64,000 nt of DNA from Thiohalocapsa halophila (GTDB lineage Bacteria > Pseudomonadota > Gammaproteobacteria > Chromatiales > Chromatiaceae), in contig NZ_NRRV01000006.1 of the NCBI RefSeq assembly GCF_016583825.1, forward strand, positions 1-64,000, in the 5' to 3' direction. The notes under the pieces are model-generated. The model worked only from the letters and a program-made list of their open reading frames with translations, had not been told where the DNA came from and made no database searches. Positions 51,042 to 63,388 of this stretch are shown piece by piece (within the stretch, counting starts at the first letter, position 1; each line of letters opens with the position of its first letter). Position numbers and translations under genes: made by a program.

Positions 51042-52619
51042 TCACCGTGCTAGCGCCAGCAATGCATCCAGGTCCAGATTCGCCTCGATGTGCTCGGCAA
51101 GCTCGTTCAGCGCCTGCTCGATGCGGGCGTCGAAGTCGAGCTGCCCGGCCTTGGCGCCCATCTGCTCCAGCCAGTGCGTGCGGAAAGCGTCTCCTGCAAA
51201 GATGCCATGCAGGTAGCCGCCCATGACCCGGTCGTGGTGGCTCACGGCGCCCTCGGGCTTGGTGGTGCCGTCGGCGTTTTGCAGCAGCAGCCAGGGCTGC
51301 TCTAGCCCGGCGCCGGTGGTGCGGCCCATGTGCATCTCGTAGCCCGCGACCTCGCAGCCGCTGACGCCGTCTTGGGCCGAAAGCTCGATGAGGCGCTTGT
51401 CGCCGCCGATCTCGGTCTCGATGTCCAGCAGTCCCAAGCCGGGGGTGTCGCCCGGCGGGCCCTCGATACCCTGCGGGTCGCGTACCACGCGCCCGAGCAT
51501 CTGGAAGCCGGCGCAGAGTCCCACCACCCGCCCGCCGCGGCGCACGTGGGCGTGGATGTCGATGTCCCAGCCTTCTTTGCGCAGGATATCCAGATCCGCC
51601 CGGGTGGCCTTGGAGCCCGGCAGGATGACGACGTCGGTGTCCGCCGGCAGGGCCTGTCCGGGCATGAGCCAGCGCAGGTTCACCGCGGGCTCCGCGGCCA
51701 GCGGGTCCATGTCGTCGAAGTTGGCGACGCGGGAGAGACGCGGCACGGCGATGTTGAGCGTGCCGGTGTTGGCCCAGCTGTCCTCGGCCGGGCGCTCCAG
51801 CGCCAGAGAGTCCTCCGCCGGCAGCCGCGAGGCGCCCTCGAACCAGCGCACCACGCCGAGGAAGGGCCAGCCGGTGTGTGCCGTGATGGTCTCGCAGGCG
51901 GGCTCGAACAGCGAGAAGTCGCCGCGGAACTTGTTCACCATGTAGCCGACGACGCGCGCCCGGTCGGGCGGGTCCAGCAGCAGCCAGGTGCCCACCAGGT
52001 GCGACATGGTGCCGCCTTTATCGAGATCACCGACGAAGACCACGGGCACGTCGGCGCGCTCGGCGAAGTACATGTTGGTGATGTCGCTGTTGCGCAGATA
52101 AATCTCGGCACCACTGCCGGCGCCCTCCACCAGCACCAGGTCGGCGTCGGTGCACAGGCGCTCGAAGCTGTCCAGGATGGCCGGCATCATGCCCTGGCGC
52201 ATCTGGTGGTAGACCCGCGCCGGGCAGTTGCCGAGCGCGCGCCCGCGCAGCACCACCTGGGAGCCGACATTGGTCTGCGGCTTGAGCAGCACCGGGTTCA
52301 TGTGGATGGACGGCGGCACGCCGCAGGCGCGGGCCTGCAGCGCCTGGGCCCTGCCGATCTCGCCGCGCGGGCGCTCGCCGTCGGGGCCGGGGCGGGCGTC
52401 CGTATCCTCGGTGACGGCGGCGTTATTGCTCATGTTCTGCGCTTTGAAAGGCCGCACCTTGAGCCCGCGCCTGGCATAGGCCCGGCAGAGCCCGGCCACC
52501 AGCAGGCTCTTGCCCACGTCGGAGGCCGTGCCCTGGATCATCAGCGTGCGGGCGCGCCGCGGCCCGTGGTCGCCGAGGGGCGGGAGGTCGAGGTCGATGC
52601 TGGGCGGGGTATCGGGCAT
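51042..52619 (-). CDS. cobQ: Cobyric acid synthase
   Basis: Amidates adenosylcobyrinic acid a,c-diamide to adenosylcobyric acid in B12 synthesis. 525 residues. N-terminal ATPase-like domain with the P-loop-like GTASDVGKSLLVAGLCR, then KAQNMSNNAAVT; C-terminal glutamine amidotransferase with the nucleophilic Cys in GLCAGFQMLGR. Other landmarks: MNPVLLKP, LVLVEGAGSGAEIYLRNSDI. B12 supply would feed MetH encoded just downstream. ATG at 52619; divergent from dnaQ. Confidence 0.97.
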   Translation of the reverse strand: MPDTPPSIDLDLPPLGDHGPRRARTLMIQGTASDVGKSLLVAGLCRAYARRGLKVRPFKAQNMSNNAAVTEDTDARPGPDGERPRGEIGRAQALQARACGVPPSIHMNPVLLKPQTNVGSQVVLRGRALGNCPARVYHQMRQGMMPAILDSFERLCTDADLVLVEGAGSGAEIYLRNSDITNMYFAERADVPVVFVGDLDKGGTMSHLVGTWLLLDPPDRARVVGYMVNKFRGDFSLFEPACETITAHTGWPFLGVVRWFEGASRLPAEDSLALERPAEDSWANTGTLNIAVPRLSRVANFDDMDPLAAEPAVNLRWLMPGQALPADTDVVILPGSKATRADLDILRKEGWDIDIHAHVRRGGRVVGLCAGFQMLGRVVRDPQGIEGPPGDTPGLGLLDIETEIGGDKRLIELSAQDGVSGCEVAGYEMHMGRTTGAGLEQPWLLLQNADGTTKPEGAVSHHDRVMGGYLHGIFAGDAFRTHWLEQMGAKAGQLDFDARIEQALNELAEHIEANLDLDALLALAR

Positions 52620-52761
52620 GGTGTCGAATGGCGTTTTGTCGTGACGGGCTCGGGTTGGGTAAGCTGGCGGCAGGACTTAAGACCTAGGACCAAGCGTCGG
52701 CGCGCAGGCAAGCGCCCGCAACCTGTTGATAGATTGGGGTCGAAGAGGAACAAGAAGCATC

Positions 52762-53499
52762 ATGCGCCAAATCGTGCTGGACACGGAAACAACGGGCCTG
52801 GAGCCGGAGGAGGGCCATCGGGTCATCGAGATCGGCTGTGTCGAGCTGATCGAGCGCCGGCCCACCGGCAACAACTATCATCGCTACCTTCAGCCGGACC
52901 GCGAGGTCGACGCCGGCGCCTCGGCGGTGCACGGCATCACCAACGAGTTTCTTGCCGGCCAGCCGCGCTTCGCCGACGTGGTGGAAGAGCTCATGGACTA
53001 CTGCCGCGGCGCCGAGCTGGTGATCCACAACGCCCCCTTCGATGTCGGCTTCTTGAACCACGAGCTGAAGCTTTGGCGCCTGGATGCACCGGCCATCGAC
53101 ACCCTTTGCTCGGTGACCGATAGCCTGGTGCTCGCGCGCCGGCTGCACCCGGGTCAGCGCAACAGCCTGGACGCACTCTGCAAGCGCTACGGCATCGATA
53201 ACGCCCAGCGCGACCTCCACGGCGCACTGCTGGACGCCCAGATCCTGGCCGACGTCTACCTGGCCATGACCGGCGGCCAGGTGAGCCTGCATCTGGGCGG
53301 TGAGGAGCACGTGGAGACAGGCCTGCGGCGAGAAGAGGTCCGTCATGTGGCGGTACCCCGCGGCAAGCTGCGTGTCGTGCGGGCCAATGCCGACGAGCTC
53401 GCTGCCCACGAGCGCAAGCTAGCCGCCATCCAAAAGGCCAGCGGCGCCTGCGTCTGGCTCGCCGAAGGCGCCGCCGACGCCGAGGCGGTCGCACGCTGA
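52762..53499 (+). CDS. dnaQ: DNA polymerase III epsilon subunit (3'-5' proofreading exonuclease)
   Basis: 245 residues from ATG 52762 (GAGGA about 12 bases upstream); the earlier in-frame ATG at 52726 adds 12 non-conserved residues. ExoI (LDTETTG), the ExoII region (VIHNAPFDVGFLNHEL) and ExoIII (HGALLDAQILADVYLAM) are all present. C-terminal part carries the alpha-subunit binding tail. Divergent from cobQ, followed by a 255-base gap. rnhA, the usual partner in gammaproteobacteria, is not adjacent. Confidence 0.95.
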   Translation: MRQIVLDTETTGLEPEEGHRVIEIGCVELIERRPTGNNYHRYLQPDREVDAGASAVHGITNEFLAGQPRFADVVEELMDYCRGAELVIHNAPFDVGFLNHELKLWRLDAPAIDTLCSVTDSLVLARRLHPGQRNSLDALCKRYGIDNAQRDLHGALLDAQILADVYLAMTGGQVSLHLGGEEHVETGLRREEVRHVAVPRGKLRVVRANADELAAHERKLAAIQKASGACVWLAEGAADAEAVAR

Positions 53500-53734
53500 T
53501 TTGCTGATGTTTGCCTCAGTGCGGGCCCCCAACCGGGGTGCCCGCGCGGCGTGACCAGCAACGGCGGTGGGCAGCGCTTAGAGAAACGCCGAGCTATCGG
53601 CGCTTTCCCTGTGGGCCAGGATCCGCCGGCACTCTCCGCGATACGACGCCTAAGGCTGTCAAAGCGCCAGCGGGCAAAGAGCCGGCAGGCCGCCCCTTTG
53701 GGAGCCAGCCCGGCTCAATGCGATTTGTGCCCGC

Positions 53735-53756
53735 GATGGCCAATAAACCGGTGGCT
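53735..53756. repeat. 22-nt dispersed repeat, second copy
   Basis: GATGGCCAATAAACCGGTGGCT, differing at 2 of 22 positions from 50824-50845. It reaches the fnr stop codon. It sits in the 3' flank of fnr, in the gap after dnaQ. Too few copies to name a family. Confidence 0.45.
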
Positions 53757-54514
53757 TAGTTGGAGTGTTTTCGGCTGCCGGCGGCCTGTGCGGTGCCCGC
53801 GAGGCTCTCGATGGTGCCCAGATCCAGGATCTCGACGTGCTTGCGGTCGACCTTGACCAGCCCTTCGTCCTGGAAGCGGGTGAAGAGTCGGCTGACGGTC
53901 TCCACCGCGAGGCCGAGGTAGTTGCCGATCTCGTGGCGCGACATGCTGAGGTAGAAATCCGTTGGTGACAGACCCCGCTTACTCAGGCGCTGCGACATGC
54001 TCACTAGGAAGGCCGCAAGGCGCTCCTCGGCGTTCTTCTTGCCCAATAGCAGCAGCATCTCGGCATCATGACCAATCTCCTTGCTAAGCAGCCGGAACAT
54101 GGAGTGCTGCAGGCTCGGGATGGACGCGGCCAGCTCCTCGAAGCGCTGGAAGGGGACCTCACAGATAGCGGAGGTCTCCAGCACCTTGGCGGAGCAGGCG
54201 TGGCAGTCCTGGTCGATGGCGTCGAGGCCGATGATCTCGCCGGGGAGGTGGAAGCCCAGCACTTGCTCGCCGCCTTCCTCGCTCGGCGTGTAGGTCTTCA
54301 CCGAGCCCGTTTTGACAACGTACAAGGATCGGAAGCGCTCTCCGCTGCGAAAGAGGTGATCCCCCCGGTGCAGCGGGCGCGAGCGTTTGACGATGCTGTC
54401 CAGCCGGTCCACGTCCTCCGGCGACATGCCCATGGGGAGGCACAACTGAGACAGCGTGCAGTTTTTGCAGGCGACCCGGATGGTCTCGAAGGAGATAACT
54501 TTTCGTTGAGTCAA
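53756..54514 (-). CDS. fnr: FNR/Anr-type oxygen-sensing regulator
   Basis: 252 residues. Fe-S ligands match E. coli FNR: C16, C19, C25 and C118 (in AICEVPF, the counterpart of C122). Cyclic-nucleotide-like sensor barrel, dimer helix, then HTH with the FNR-specific Glu and Arg contacts (MSRHEIGNYLGLAVETVSRL). It activates anaerobic respiration genes and represses aerobic ones when oxygen is absent. An FNR box (54559-54572) 45 bases upstream suggests autoregulation. Confidence 0.96.
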   Translation of the reverse strand: MTQRKVISFETIRVACKNCTLSQLCLPMGMSPEDVDRLDSIVKRSRPLHRGDHLFRSGERFRSLYVVKTGSVKTYTPSEEGGEQVLGFHLPGEIIGLDAIDQDCHACSAKVLETSAICEVPFQRFEELAASIPSLQHSMFRLLSKEIGHDAEMLLLLGKKNAEERLAAFLVSMSQRLSKRGLSPTDFYLSMSRHEIGNYLGLAVETVSRLFTRFQDEGLVKVDRKHVEILDLGTIESLAGTAQAAGSRKHSN

Positions 54515-54558
54515 GGCAGTGTACCTGGCTGGTTGACGGTGTCATTGTGCAACCCAGG

Positions 54559-54572
54559 TTGACATGCATCAA
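54559..54572 (-). promoter_or_regulatory. FNR box upstream of fnr
   Basis: TTGACATGCATCAA is palindromic and matches TTGAT-N4-ATCAA at 9 of 10 fixed bases. It lies 45 bases before the fnr start codon, so it may overlap the promoter and mediate autoregulation. Confidence 0.85.
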
Positions 54573-54762
54573 GGGTAAATGTCGCTGCTTTCACGCGCCC
54601 CTATTGATGTTATTGCCTAGGATACTGCGACCTGGCCGCCGTCTGTGTACCTGTAGCCGTGGCTTTGGGCCTCCGGTCCTTTAGGAACGAGAGCTTGCCC
54701 GACCGGATCAGCGTCAGCCCGTGGCCGACCAGCCGGCGCGCAAGCGCGGCCGGTTATCGCTG

Positions 54763-54793
54763 AAAAACAAAAGCCGCGCCCGAGGGCGCGGCT
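54763..54793 (-). terminator. Intrinsic terminator of the sulfur globule protein gene
   Basis: On the minus strand AGCCGCGCCC/GGGCGCGGCT forms a strong stem followed by TTTTGTTTTT. It lies 48 bases after the stop of the gene at 54842-55264. Confidence 0.9.
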
Positions 54794-54841
54794 CGTGTGG
54801 CCGCCGGGGGCGGCGGCCGTCAGGGCAGTGCTGGCCCGATC

Positions 54842-55264
54842 TTACTTGGCTTCTTCGCCGGAGGGCTGCGCCGGGGCTGCCGGGGCTGCCGGGGCGCCGT
54901 AAGGGGCGCCGTAGGGCATGGGCGGTGCGCCGTAGCCGTAGCCCGGATAGCCGCCGCCGTAGCCGTAGCCCGGATAGCCGCCGTAGCCACCATAGGGATG
55001 GCCGTAGCCGTAGCCGCGGCCATAGCCATAGCCGCGACCATAGCCCCGGCCGTAACCGCGGCCACCGCCGGACATGCTCATGTTGAAGTCGCCGTAGCCG
55101 TCGCCGAACATGTCGCCCAGCATATCGCCCATGCCGTCACCCCAGCCGGAGCCGTAGCCGGGGCCGCCGTAGCCCGGGCCCCACCAGGCCTGTGCGGCGC
55201 TCATGGAGAAGGTGGCTGCACCGGCCACGGCGGCGATGCCGAAGATCTTGGCAAGCTTTTGCAT
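54842..55264 (-). CDS. Sulfur globule protein (Gly/Tyr-rich envelope protein)
   Basis: 140 residues. Start at ATG 55264 (CAGGAG 10 bases upstream). The signal peptide ([20 protein letters not shown] ... AQA) gives a mature protein starting WWGPGYG. The rest is Gly/Tyr/Pro repeats ([25 protein letters not shown]), typical of the proteins that coat intracellular sulfur globules in Chromatiaceae. A short Pro/Ala C-terminal tail replaces the usual ending. Promoter and terminator are both visible, so it is monocistronic. The strongest lifestyle clue in the window: elemental sulfur storage. Confidence 0.85.
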   Translation of the reverse strand: MQKLAKIFGIAAVAGAATFSMSAAQAWWGPGYGGPGYGSGWGDGMGDMLGDMFGDGYGDFNMSMSGGGRGYGRGYGRGYGYGRGYGYGHPYGGYGGYPGYGYGGGYPGYGYGAPPMPYGAPYGAPAAPAAPAQPSGEEAK

Positions 55265-57251
<1,987 letters not shown>

Positions 57252-57416
57252 CGCCGGCGCCGCGGATGCCGCACCGGCGCCCCAGGCCCGACCGGCCGCT
57301 GGCGCGACGGCGTCGCGGCACCGGCGCCCAACCCTGACCCGGCAGCCACCAGGGCGCTCATCGCATCGTCTCTGCGACCCAACAGGCTCCCCAATAGGCG
57401 ATTCGCCCCGCTGTAA

Positions 57417-58721
<1,305 letters not shown>

Positions 58722-58769
58722 AGCCGGAGGCAGCGCAGCCGCCATGGGCACGCAGCAGAGGCCGGGGTC

Positions 58770-59066
58770 GTGACACGCTGGGTCATCCTGGGTCTGCTGC
58801 TGCTCTTGGGTCTGCTCCAGTACCGGCTCTGGGTGGGCGAGGGGAGCATCAAGGAGCTGCACGCCCTGCGTGCGCAGATCGAAGAGCACCGCGCGGAGCT
58901 GGAGCGCCTGGAGGCCCGAAATCTGGCCCTGGCTGCGGAGGTGGAGGACCTGCGCACCGGCGTCGAGGCCATCGAGGACCGCGCCCGCAGCGAGCTCGGC
59001 ATGATTCAGCGCGGCGAGGTCTTCCTCCAGGTCATCGAGAAGCCCGAGGAGGAGGTTGGCCAATGA
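58770..59066 (+). CDS. ftsB: Cell division protein FtsB
   Basis: 98 residues with a GTG start. One N-terminal transmembrane helix (VILGLLLLLGLLQYRLW), then a leucine-zipper coiled coil (about 25-75), and an RSELGMIQRGEVFLQVIEK C-terminus. Forms the FtsQLB complex at the septum. The 3' end reaches the zone where the ispD frame begins. Position after eno is canonical. Confidence 0.93.
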   Translation: MTRWVILGLLLLLGLLQYRLWVGEGSIKELHALRAQIEEHRAELERLEARNLALAAEVEDLRTGVEAIEDRARSELGMIQRGEVFLQVIEKPEEEVGQ

Positions 59067-59115
59067 CGCCGGCGGTCCGGCACCGCGCCGATCCGGACCG
59101 GTGGGGCCCGCCGGC

Positions 59116-59838
59116 ATGAGCGCCGACATGGGCCACGCCGTGCGCCATTGGGCGCTGATCCCGGCCGCTGGCGTCGGCCGCCGCTTCGGCGCCGAGGTGC
59201 CCAAGCAATACCTCTCCCTCGGCGGGCGGCCCGTCATCGACCACGCCATCGCCGCCTTTGTGGAGCATCCGGGCATCGCCGGCTGCGCCGTGGTGCTCGG
59301 CAGCGACGACGGCTGGTGGTCCGATGTCAGTGCCTATGCCGACCACCCGAGCGTCCTGCGCGCACCGGGCGGCGCCGAGCGTTGCTACTCGGTGCGCAAT
59401 GGCTTGACGGCGCTGGCCGCCCGCGCGACTGACGACGACTGGGTCCTGGTGCACGACGCCGCGCGCCCCTGCCTGCGCCGGGCGGACCTGGACCGCCTGC
59501 TGGACGCCCTGCGTGAGGAGCCCGTCGGCGCCCTGCTCGCGGTGCCCATTGCCGACACGGTCAAGCGCGCCGACGCCGGGCAGGTGGCCGAGACCCTGCC
59601 GCGTACGGCACTATGGCGGGCCTACACGCCCCAGGCGTTTCGCCTCGGCCTGCTGCGCCGGGCCCTGGAGTATGCGCAATCCCAGGACCTGGTGGTCACC
59701 GACGACGCCAGCGCGGTGGAGCTGCTGGGTCTGCAGCCGGCGCTCATCGAATGCCAAGCGGACAACATCAAGATTACCCGCCCGGAGGACCTGCCGCTGG
59801 CGGCCTTTTATCTAGAGCAGCAGCAAGAAGAGGCCTGA
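59116..59838 (+). CDS. ispD: 2-C-methyl-D-erythritol 4-phosphate cytidylyltransferase
   Basis: Makes CDP-ME in the MEP isoprenoid pathway. 240 residues from ATG 59116. A frame from TTG 59056 is open but would overlap ftsB, with no properly spaced ribosome binding site. Nucleotide-binding opening LIPAAGVGRRFGAEVPKQYL, VLVHDAARPCL and the C-terminal VTDDASAVELLG ... IKITRPEDL are as in the family. Transcribed after ftsB; start choice is somewhat uncertain. Confidence 0.95.
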   Translation: MSADMGHAVRHWALIPAAGVGRRFGAEVPKQYLSLGGRPVIDHAIAAFVEHPGIAGCAVVLGSDDGWWSDVSAYADHPSVLRAPGGAERCYSVRNGLTALAARATDDDWVLVHDAARPCLRRADLDRLLDALREEPVGALLAVPIADTVKRADAGQVAETLPRTALWRAYTPQAFRLGLLRRALEYAQSQDLVVTDDASAVELLGLQPALIECQADNIKITRPEDLPLAAFYLEQQQEEA

Positions 59839-60270
59839 GAGCCAGGGGCCTGATCCGGTCGCGGCGGTCACAGACAGCGCGGTGTCGGGCTTCGCGCCTC
59901 AGCCCGACGGGGCGGCAAGGCGTAGGTCGGCGCCGATGTCAGGAGGCCCGACGGTCAGGCTGCGGTTTCGGGATCCGTGCCTCAGCCCGACTTGCGGGCT
60001 AGGATGACACCGACGAGCAAGATTCAGCGCCAAATATTAGAATTTGGTGTTGTACTGCCGTAAACGGCAGCTCGTCGGCATTCGGCTCCCCTGTATTAGC
60101 CGCGACCACCGCTCAACCAGAGACGCCAGCATGCACTCAACAAACGAAGCCACCGGCGCCGGACCACGGCCCGCCGGCGGCAGGCATCAAGAGCCCCGGT
60201 CCGGACCTGCGGCCGCCGGCCCTCGGCCCTGCGCGAGCGCCGAACGGGCGTTCTGGCTTGGGGCCATCCC
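59839..60270. other. 432-base gap between ispD and ispF
   Basis: No gene seen. Unusual for this pair, which is often adjacent or fused. Contains a dispersed repeat copy (59922-59952) and an AT-rich inverted repeat CCAAAT-N6-ATTTGG at 60030-60047, which could be a promoter element or operator for ispF-truD. Confidence 0.5.
59922..59952. repeat. Dispersed repeat, copy 2
   Basis: Matches 12238-12267: both begin GTAGGTCGG and end AGGAGGCCCGAC, with a variable middle of 9-10 bases. Confidence 0.5.
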
Positions 60271-60744
60271 ATGCTGATCGGCCAAGGCATTGACGCCCAC
60301 CGTTTCGAGCCCGGCCGGCCGCTGGTGCTGGGCGGGGTGGAGATCCCGCACGATCACGGGCTCGCCGCGCACTCCGACGGCGATGTCGTCATTCACGCCC
60401 TCTGCGATGCCCTGCTCGGCGCCGCCGGCCTCGGCGACATTGGCCACCACTTTCCGGACACCGACGCCGCCTACGCCGGTATCGACAGCCGCATCCTGCT
60501 GGCGCGGGTGATGGACGCCCTGCGCGAGCGCGACCTCGCCGTGCACAACGCGGACCTCACCATCGCCGCCCAGCGCCCGAAGCTCGCCGCGCACATCGCC
60601 GCCATGCGCGAAACCCTGGCCGCGGACCTGGACTGCCCGCAGGCCCGGGTCAACGTCAAGGCCACCACCACCGAGCGGATGGGCTTCACCGGCCGCGGCG
60701 AAGGCATCGCCGCGTTCGCCGTGGTGCTGCTGGACGCATCGTGA
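60271..60744 (+). CDS. ispF: 2-C-methyl-D-erythritol 2,4-cyclodiphosphate synthase
   Basis: Cyclises CDP-ME 2-phosphate in the MEP pathway. 157 residues. Metal ligands D8 and H10 ([10 protein letters not shown]), [33 protein letters not shown] and the C-terminal [19 protein letters not shown] are complete. Overlaps truD by 4 bases (GTGA), so coupled. Separated from ispD by 432 bases, so it probably has its own promoter. Confidence 0.97.
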   Translation: MLIGQGIDAHRFEPGRPLVLGGVEIPHDHGLAAHSDGDVVIHALCDALLGAAGLGDIGHHFPDTDAAYAGIDSRILLARVMDALRERDLAVHNADLTIAAQRPKLAAHIAAMRETLAADLDCPQARVNVKATTTERMGFTGRGEGIAAFAVVLLDAS

Positions 60745-61853
60745 CTGTCCCTGAGCTGGTTGCCGACCCGGATGCCGCGGCACAAGCCCCGGCTGCGCCA
60801 CCGCCCTGGCGCAGCTTCCGCGCCCTGCCGCGAGCCCACGGCGAGCCGCTGATTCGCTTTCGCATCCGCTCCCAGCCGGCGGACTTCGTCGTCGACGAGA
60901 TCCTCGCCTTCGGCCCGGACGGCGACGGCGAGCACCAACTGCTCAAGGTGCGCAAGACCAACGCCAACACCGACTGGGTCGCGCGGCGGCTGGCGAGCCT
61001 CGCCGGCGTACCGCACAAGGCCGTGGGCTATGCCGGACTCAAGGACCGCTATGCCGTCACCACCCAATGGTTCTCGGTGCATCTCGGCAAACGTGCAGAG
61101 CCCGACTGGGGCCTGCTCGACGCCGACGGCATCGAAGTGCTGGAGTCCCACGCCCATAAGCGCAAGCTCCGTCGCGGTGTTCTCGCCGGCAATGCCTTCC
61201 AACTGGTGCTGCGCGAGGTCAGCGGCGACAGCGAGGGCCTCGCTGCTCGGGTGGACGCCATCGCCCAGCAAGGCGTGCCCAATTATTTCGGCCCGCAGCG
61301 CTTCGGCCGCGACGAGGGCAATCTGGTGCGGGCCGACGCCATGTTCCGGGGCGCACCCGCCGAGGACGACCGCGGGCGTCGCGCCGACCGCCACCTGCAG
61401 GGGCTCTATGTCTCCGCCGCCCGCTCCCAGCTGTTCAACGAGGTACTCGCTGCACGCGTCGAGCGCGGCGACTGGCACCAGGCCCTGGCGGGCGAGCGCC
61501 TGCAGCTGCGCGGCAGCCATTCCCACTTTCTGGCCGAGAGCGTCGATGCGCGCATCCGCGAGCGTGTGGCCAGCGGCGATGCCCAGCCCACGGGGCCCCT
61601 CGTCGGCGCGGGCGAGACGCTGACCACCGGTGAGGTCGCGGCGCTGGAGGCCGCCGTCGCCGCGCCCTTCGCCCAGTGGCAGCAGGGCCTCGCCGCCGCC
61701 GGCCTCAAGCAGGAGCGCCGCTCCCTGGTGCTCTACCCAGAGGCGCTGCGGCTGGATCGCCGCGCCGGCGACGAGCTGGGCATCGCCTTCACCCTGCCCG
61801 CCGGCAGCTATGCGACGGCGCTGCTGCGGGAGCTCGGCGACTGGCAGGACTGA
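60741..61853 (+). CDS. truD: tRNA pseudouridine(13) synthase
   Basis: 370 residues, GTG start overlapping the ispF stop. Catalytic Asp102 lies in [17 protein letters not shown]; the conserved [16 protein letters not shown] and the NAFQLVLRE segment are present. An N-terminal extension of about 30 residues is Ala/Pro-rich. Converts U13 of certain tRNAs to pseudouridine. surE and pcm, common downstream genes in enterics, are not here. Confidence 0.97.
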   Translation: MTVPELVADPDAAAQAPAAPPPWRSFRALPRAHGEPLIRFRIRSQPADFVVDEILAFGPDGDGEHQLLKVRKTNANTDWVARRLASLAGVPHKAVGYAGLKDRYAVTTQWFSVHLGKRAEPDWGLLDADGIEVLESHAHKRKLRRGVLAGNAFQLVLREVSGDSEGLAARVDAIAQQGVPNYFGPQRFGRDEGNLVRADAMFRGAPAEDDRGRRADRHLQGLYVSAARSQLFNEVLAARVERGDWHQALAGERLQLRGSHSHFLAESVDARIRERVASGDAQPTGPLVGAGETLTTGEVAALEAAVAAPFAQWQQGLAAAGLKQERRSLVLYPEALRLDRRAGDELGIAFTLPAGSYATALLRELGDWQD

Positions 61854-61988
61854 CGCCGACGGTCCTGCATCCCGTCGCCAGCCGCCGTCCCTCCCTGGGT
61901 CGCGACGCCGAGGCGGCCCGGCCGGGTCGACAGATGGCGGCCTTGAGGTTGATCCTTGGGTCACGCCAACCCCGACGGAGGCTCCCCA

Positions 61989-63353
61989 ATGCCCATCGCG
62001 CATACCAATCCCGCCACCGGCGAGCTGGTCCGCCGCTTCGACGCCATGGACGATGCCGCGCTCGCAGCTCGTCTGGATGCCGCACAGCAGGCCGCCGCCG
62101 ACTGGGCGGAGCGCACCCTCGCCGAGCGCTGCAGCCTACTGATCCGGGTCGCGGCCTTGCTGCGCGAGCGCCGCGACGACCTCGCCCGGCTCGTCACCAT
62201 CGAGATGGGCAAGCTCATCGGCGAGGCCGAGGGTGAAATCGACAAGTGCGCCTGGGTCTGTGAGCACTACGCCGAGCACGCGGCGGCCTATCTCGCCGAC
62301 GAGGCCATTGCGTCGGATGCCACCAGGAGCCTCATCGCCTGTCGGCCGCTGGGGCCGGTGCTCGCCGTCATGCCCTGGAACTTCCCCTTCTGGCAGGTCT
62401 TCCGCTGTGCCGCCCCGGCGCTCGCTGCCGGCAACCCGGTGCTGTTGAAGCACGCCTCCAACGTACCGGGCTGCGCGCTGGCCGTCGAAGGCCTGTTGCG
62501 CGATGCCGGTGCACCGGACGGCGTCTTCGCGACCCTGCTCATCGAAGCGGACCGCGTCGAGGCCGTCATCGCCCATCCCGCGGTACGGGCCGTCAGCCTC
62601 ACCGGCAGCGACGCGGCCGGGCGCAAGGTGGCCGCCGCCGCCGGCGCCCACCTCAAGAAGACCGTGCTGGAGCTCGGCGGCTCGGACGCCTTCGTGGTCC
62701 TGGACGACGCCGATCTGGACCGCGCCGCCGACATGGCCGTGACATCGCGGTTTATGAACGCCGGGCAGAGCTGCATCGCCGCCAAGCGCTTCATCGTGCT
62801 GGATGCGGTGGAGGCCGACTTCATGGAGCGCCTGCGCGCCGGCATCGAGGCACTGCGGCCCGGCGACCCGGCGCACCGCGAGACCACCCTCGCACCCATG
62901 GCCCGCGCCGACCTCCGCGATGACCTGCACGCCCAAGTCCAGGTCAGCATGGATGCCGGCGCCGTGCTCGCCATGGGCGGTCAGCCGTTGGACCGGCCGG
63001 GCTTCTTCTACGCACCGACCCTGCTGGAGCACGTCTCCCCGGGCATGCCCGCCTACGACGACGAGCTCTTCGGCCCGGTGGCCGCCGTCATCGACGCCGC
63101 CGACGAGGAGGAGGCCCTGCGCATCGCCAACGACAGCCGCTTCGGCCTCGGCGGCAGCGTCTGGACCCGGGACGCCGCGCGTGGCGAGGCCTTCGCCCGG
63201 CGTATGCAATGCGGCTGCGCCTTCGTCAACGGCATGGTCAAGAGTGACCCCAGGCTGCCCTTCGGCGGCATCGGCGATTTGGGCTATGGGCGGGAGCTCT
63301 CCCGGCTCGGCATCCGGGAATTCGTCAATCAGCAGACGCTCTGGGTAGCCTGA
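61989..63353 (+). CDS. Aldehyde dehydrogenase, succinate-semialdehyde dehydrogenase type
   Basis: 454 residues from ATG 61989 (GGAGG 8 bases upstream). Catalytic Cys262 (MNAGQSCIAAKRF) and general base Glu228 (LELGGSD) are in place; VMPWNFPFWQVFR is typical of the GabD/Sad (YneI) subgroup. Oxidises an aldehyde, probably succinate semialdehyde, with NAD(P). Length is near the short YneI-like form. Followed 35 bases later by an alpha/beta hydrolase. Confidence 0.9.
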   Translation: MPIAHTNPATGELVRRFDAMDDAALAARLDAAQQAAADWAERTLAERCSLLIRVAALLRERRDDLARLVTIEMGKLIGEAEGEIDKCAWVCEHYAEHAAAYLADEAIASDATRSLIACRPLGPVLAVMPWNFPFWQVFRCAAPALAAGNPVLLKHASNVPGCALAVEGLLRDAGAPDGVFATLLIEADRVEAVIAHPAVRAVSLTGSDAAGRKVAAAAGAHLKKTVLELGGSDAFVVLDDADLDRAADMAVTSRFMNAGQSCIAAKRFIVLDAVEADFMERLRAGIEALRPGDPAHRETTLAPMARADLRDDLHAQVQVSMDAGAVLAMGGQPLDRPGFFYAPTLLEHVSPGMPAYDDELFGPVAAVIDAADEEEALRIANDSRFGLGGSVWTRDAARGEAFARRMQCGCAFVNGMVKSDPRLPFGGIGDLGYGRELSRLGIREFVNQQTLWVA

Positions 63354-63388
63354 GTGTTTCGACGGCCGTCCGTGGCTCGCGTTGGACC

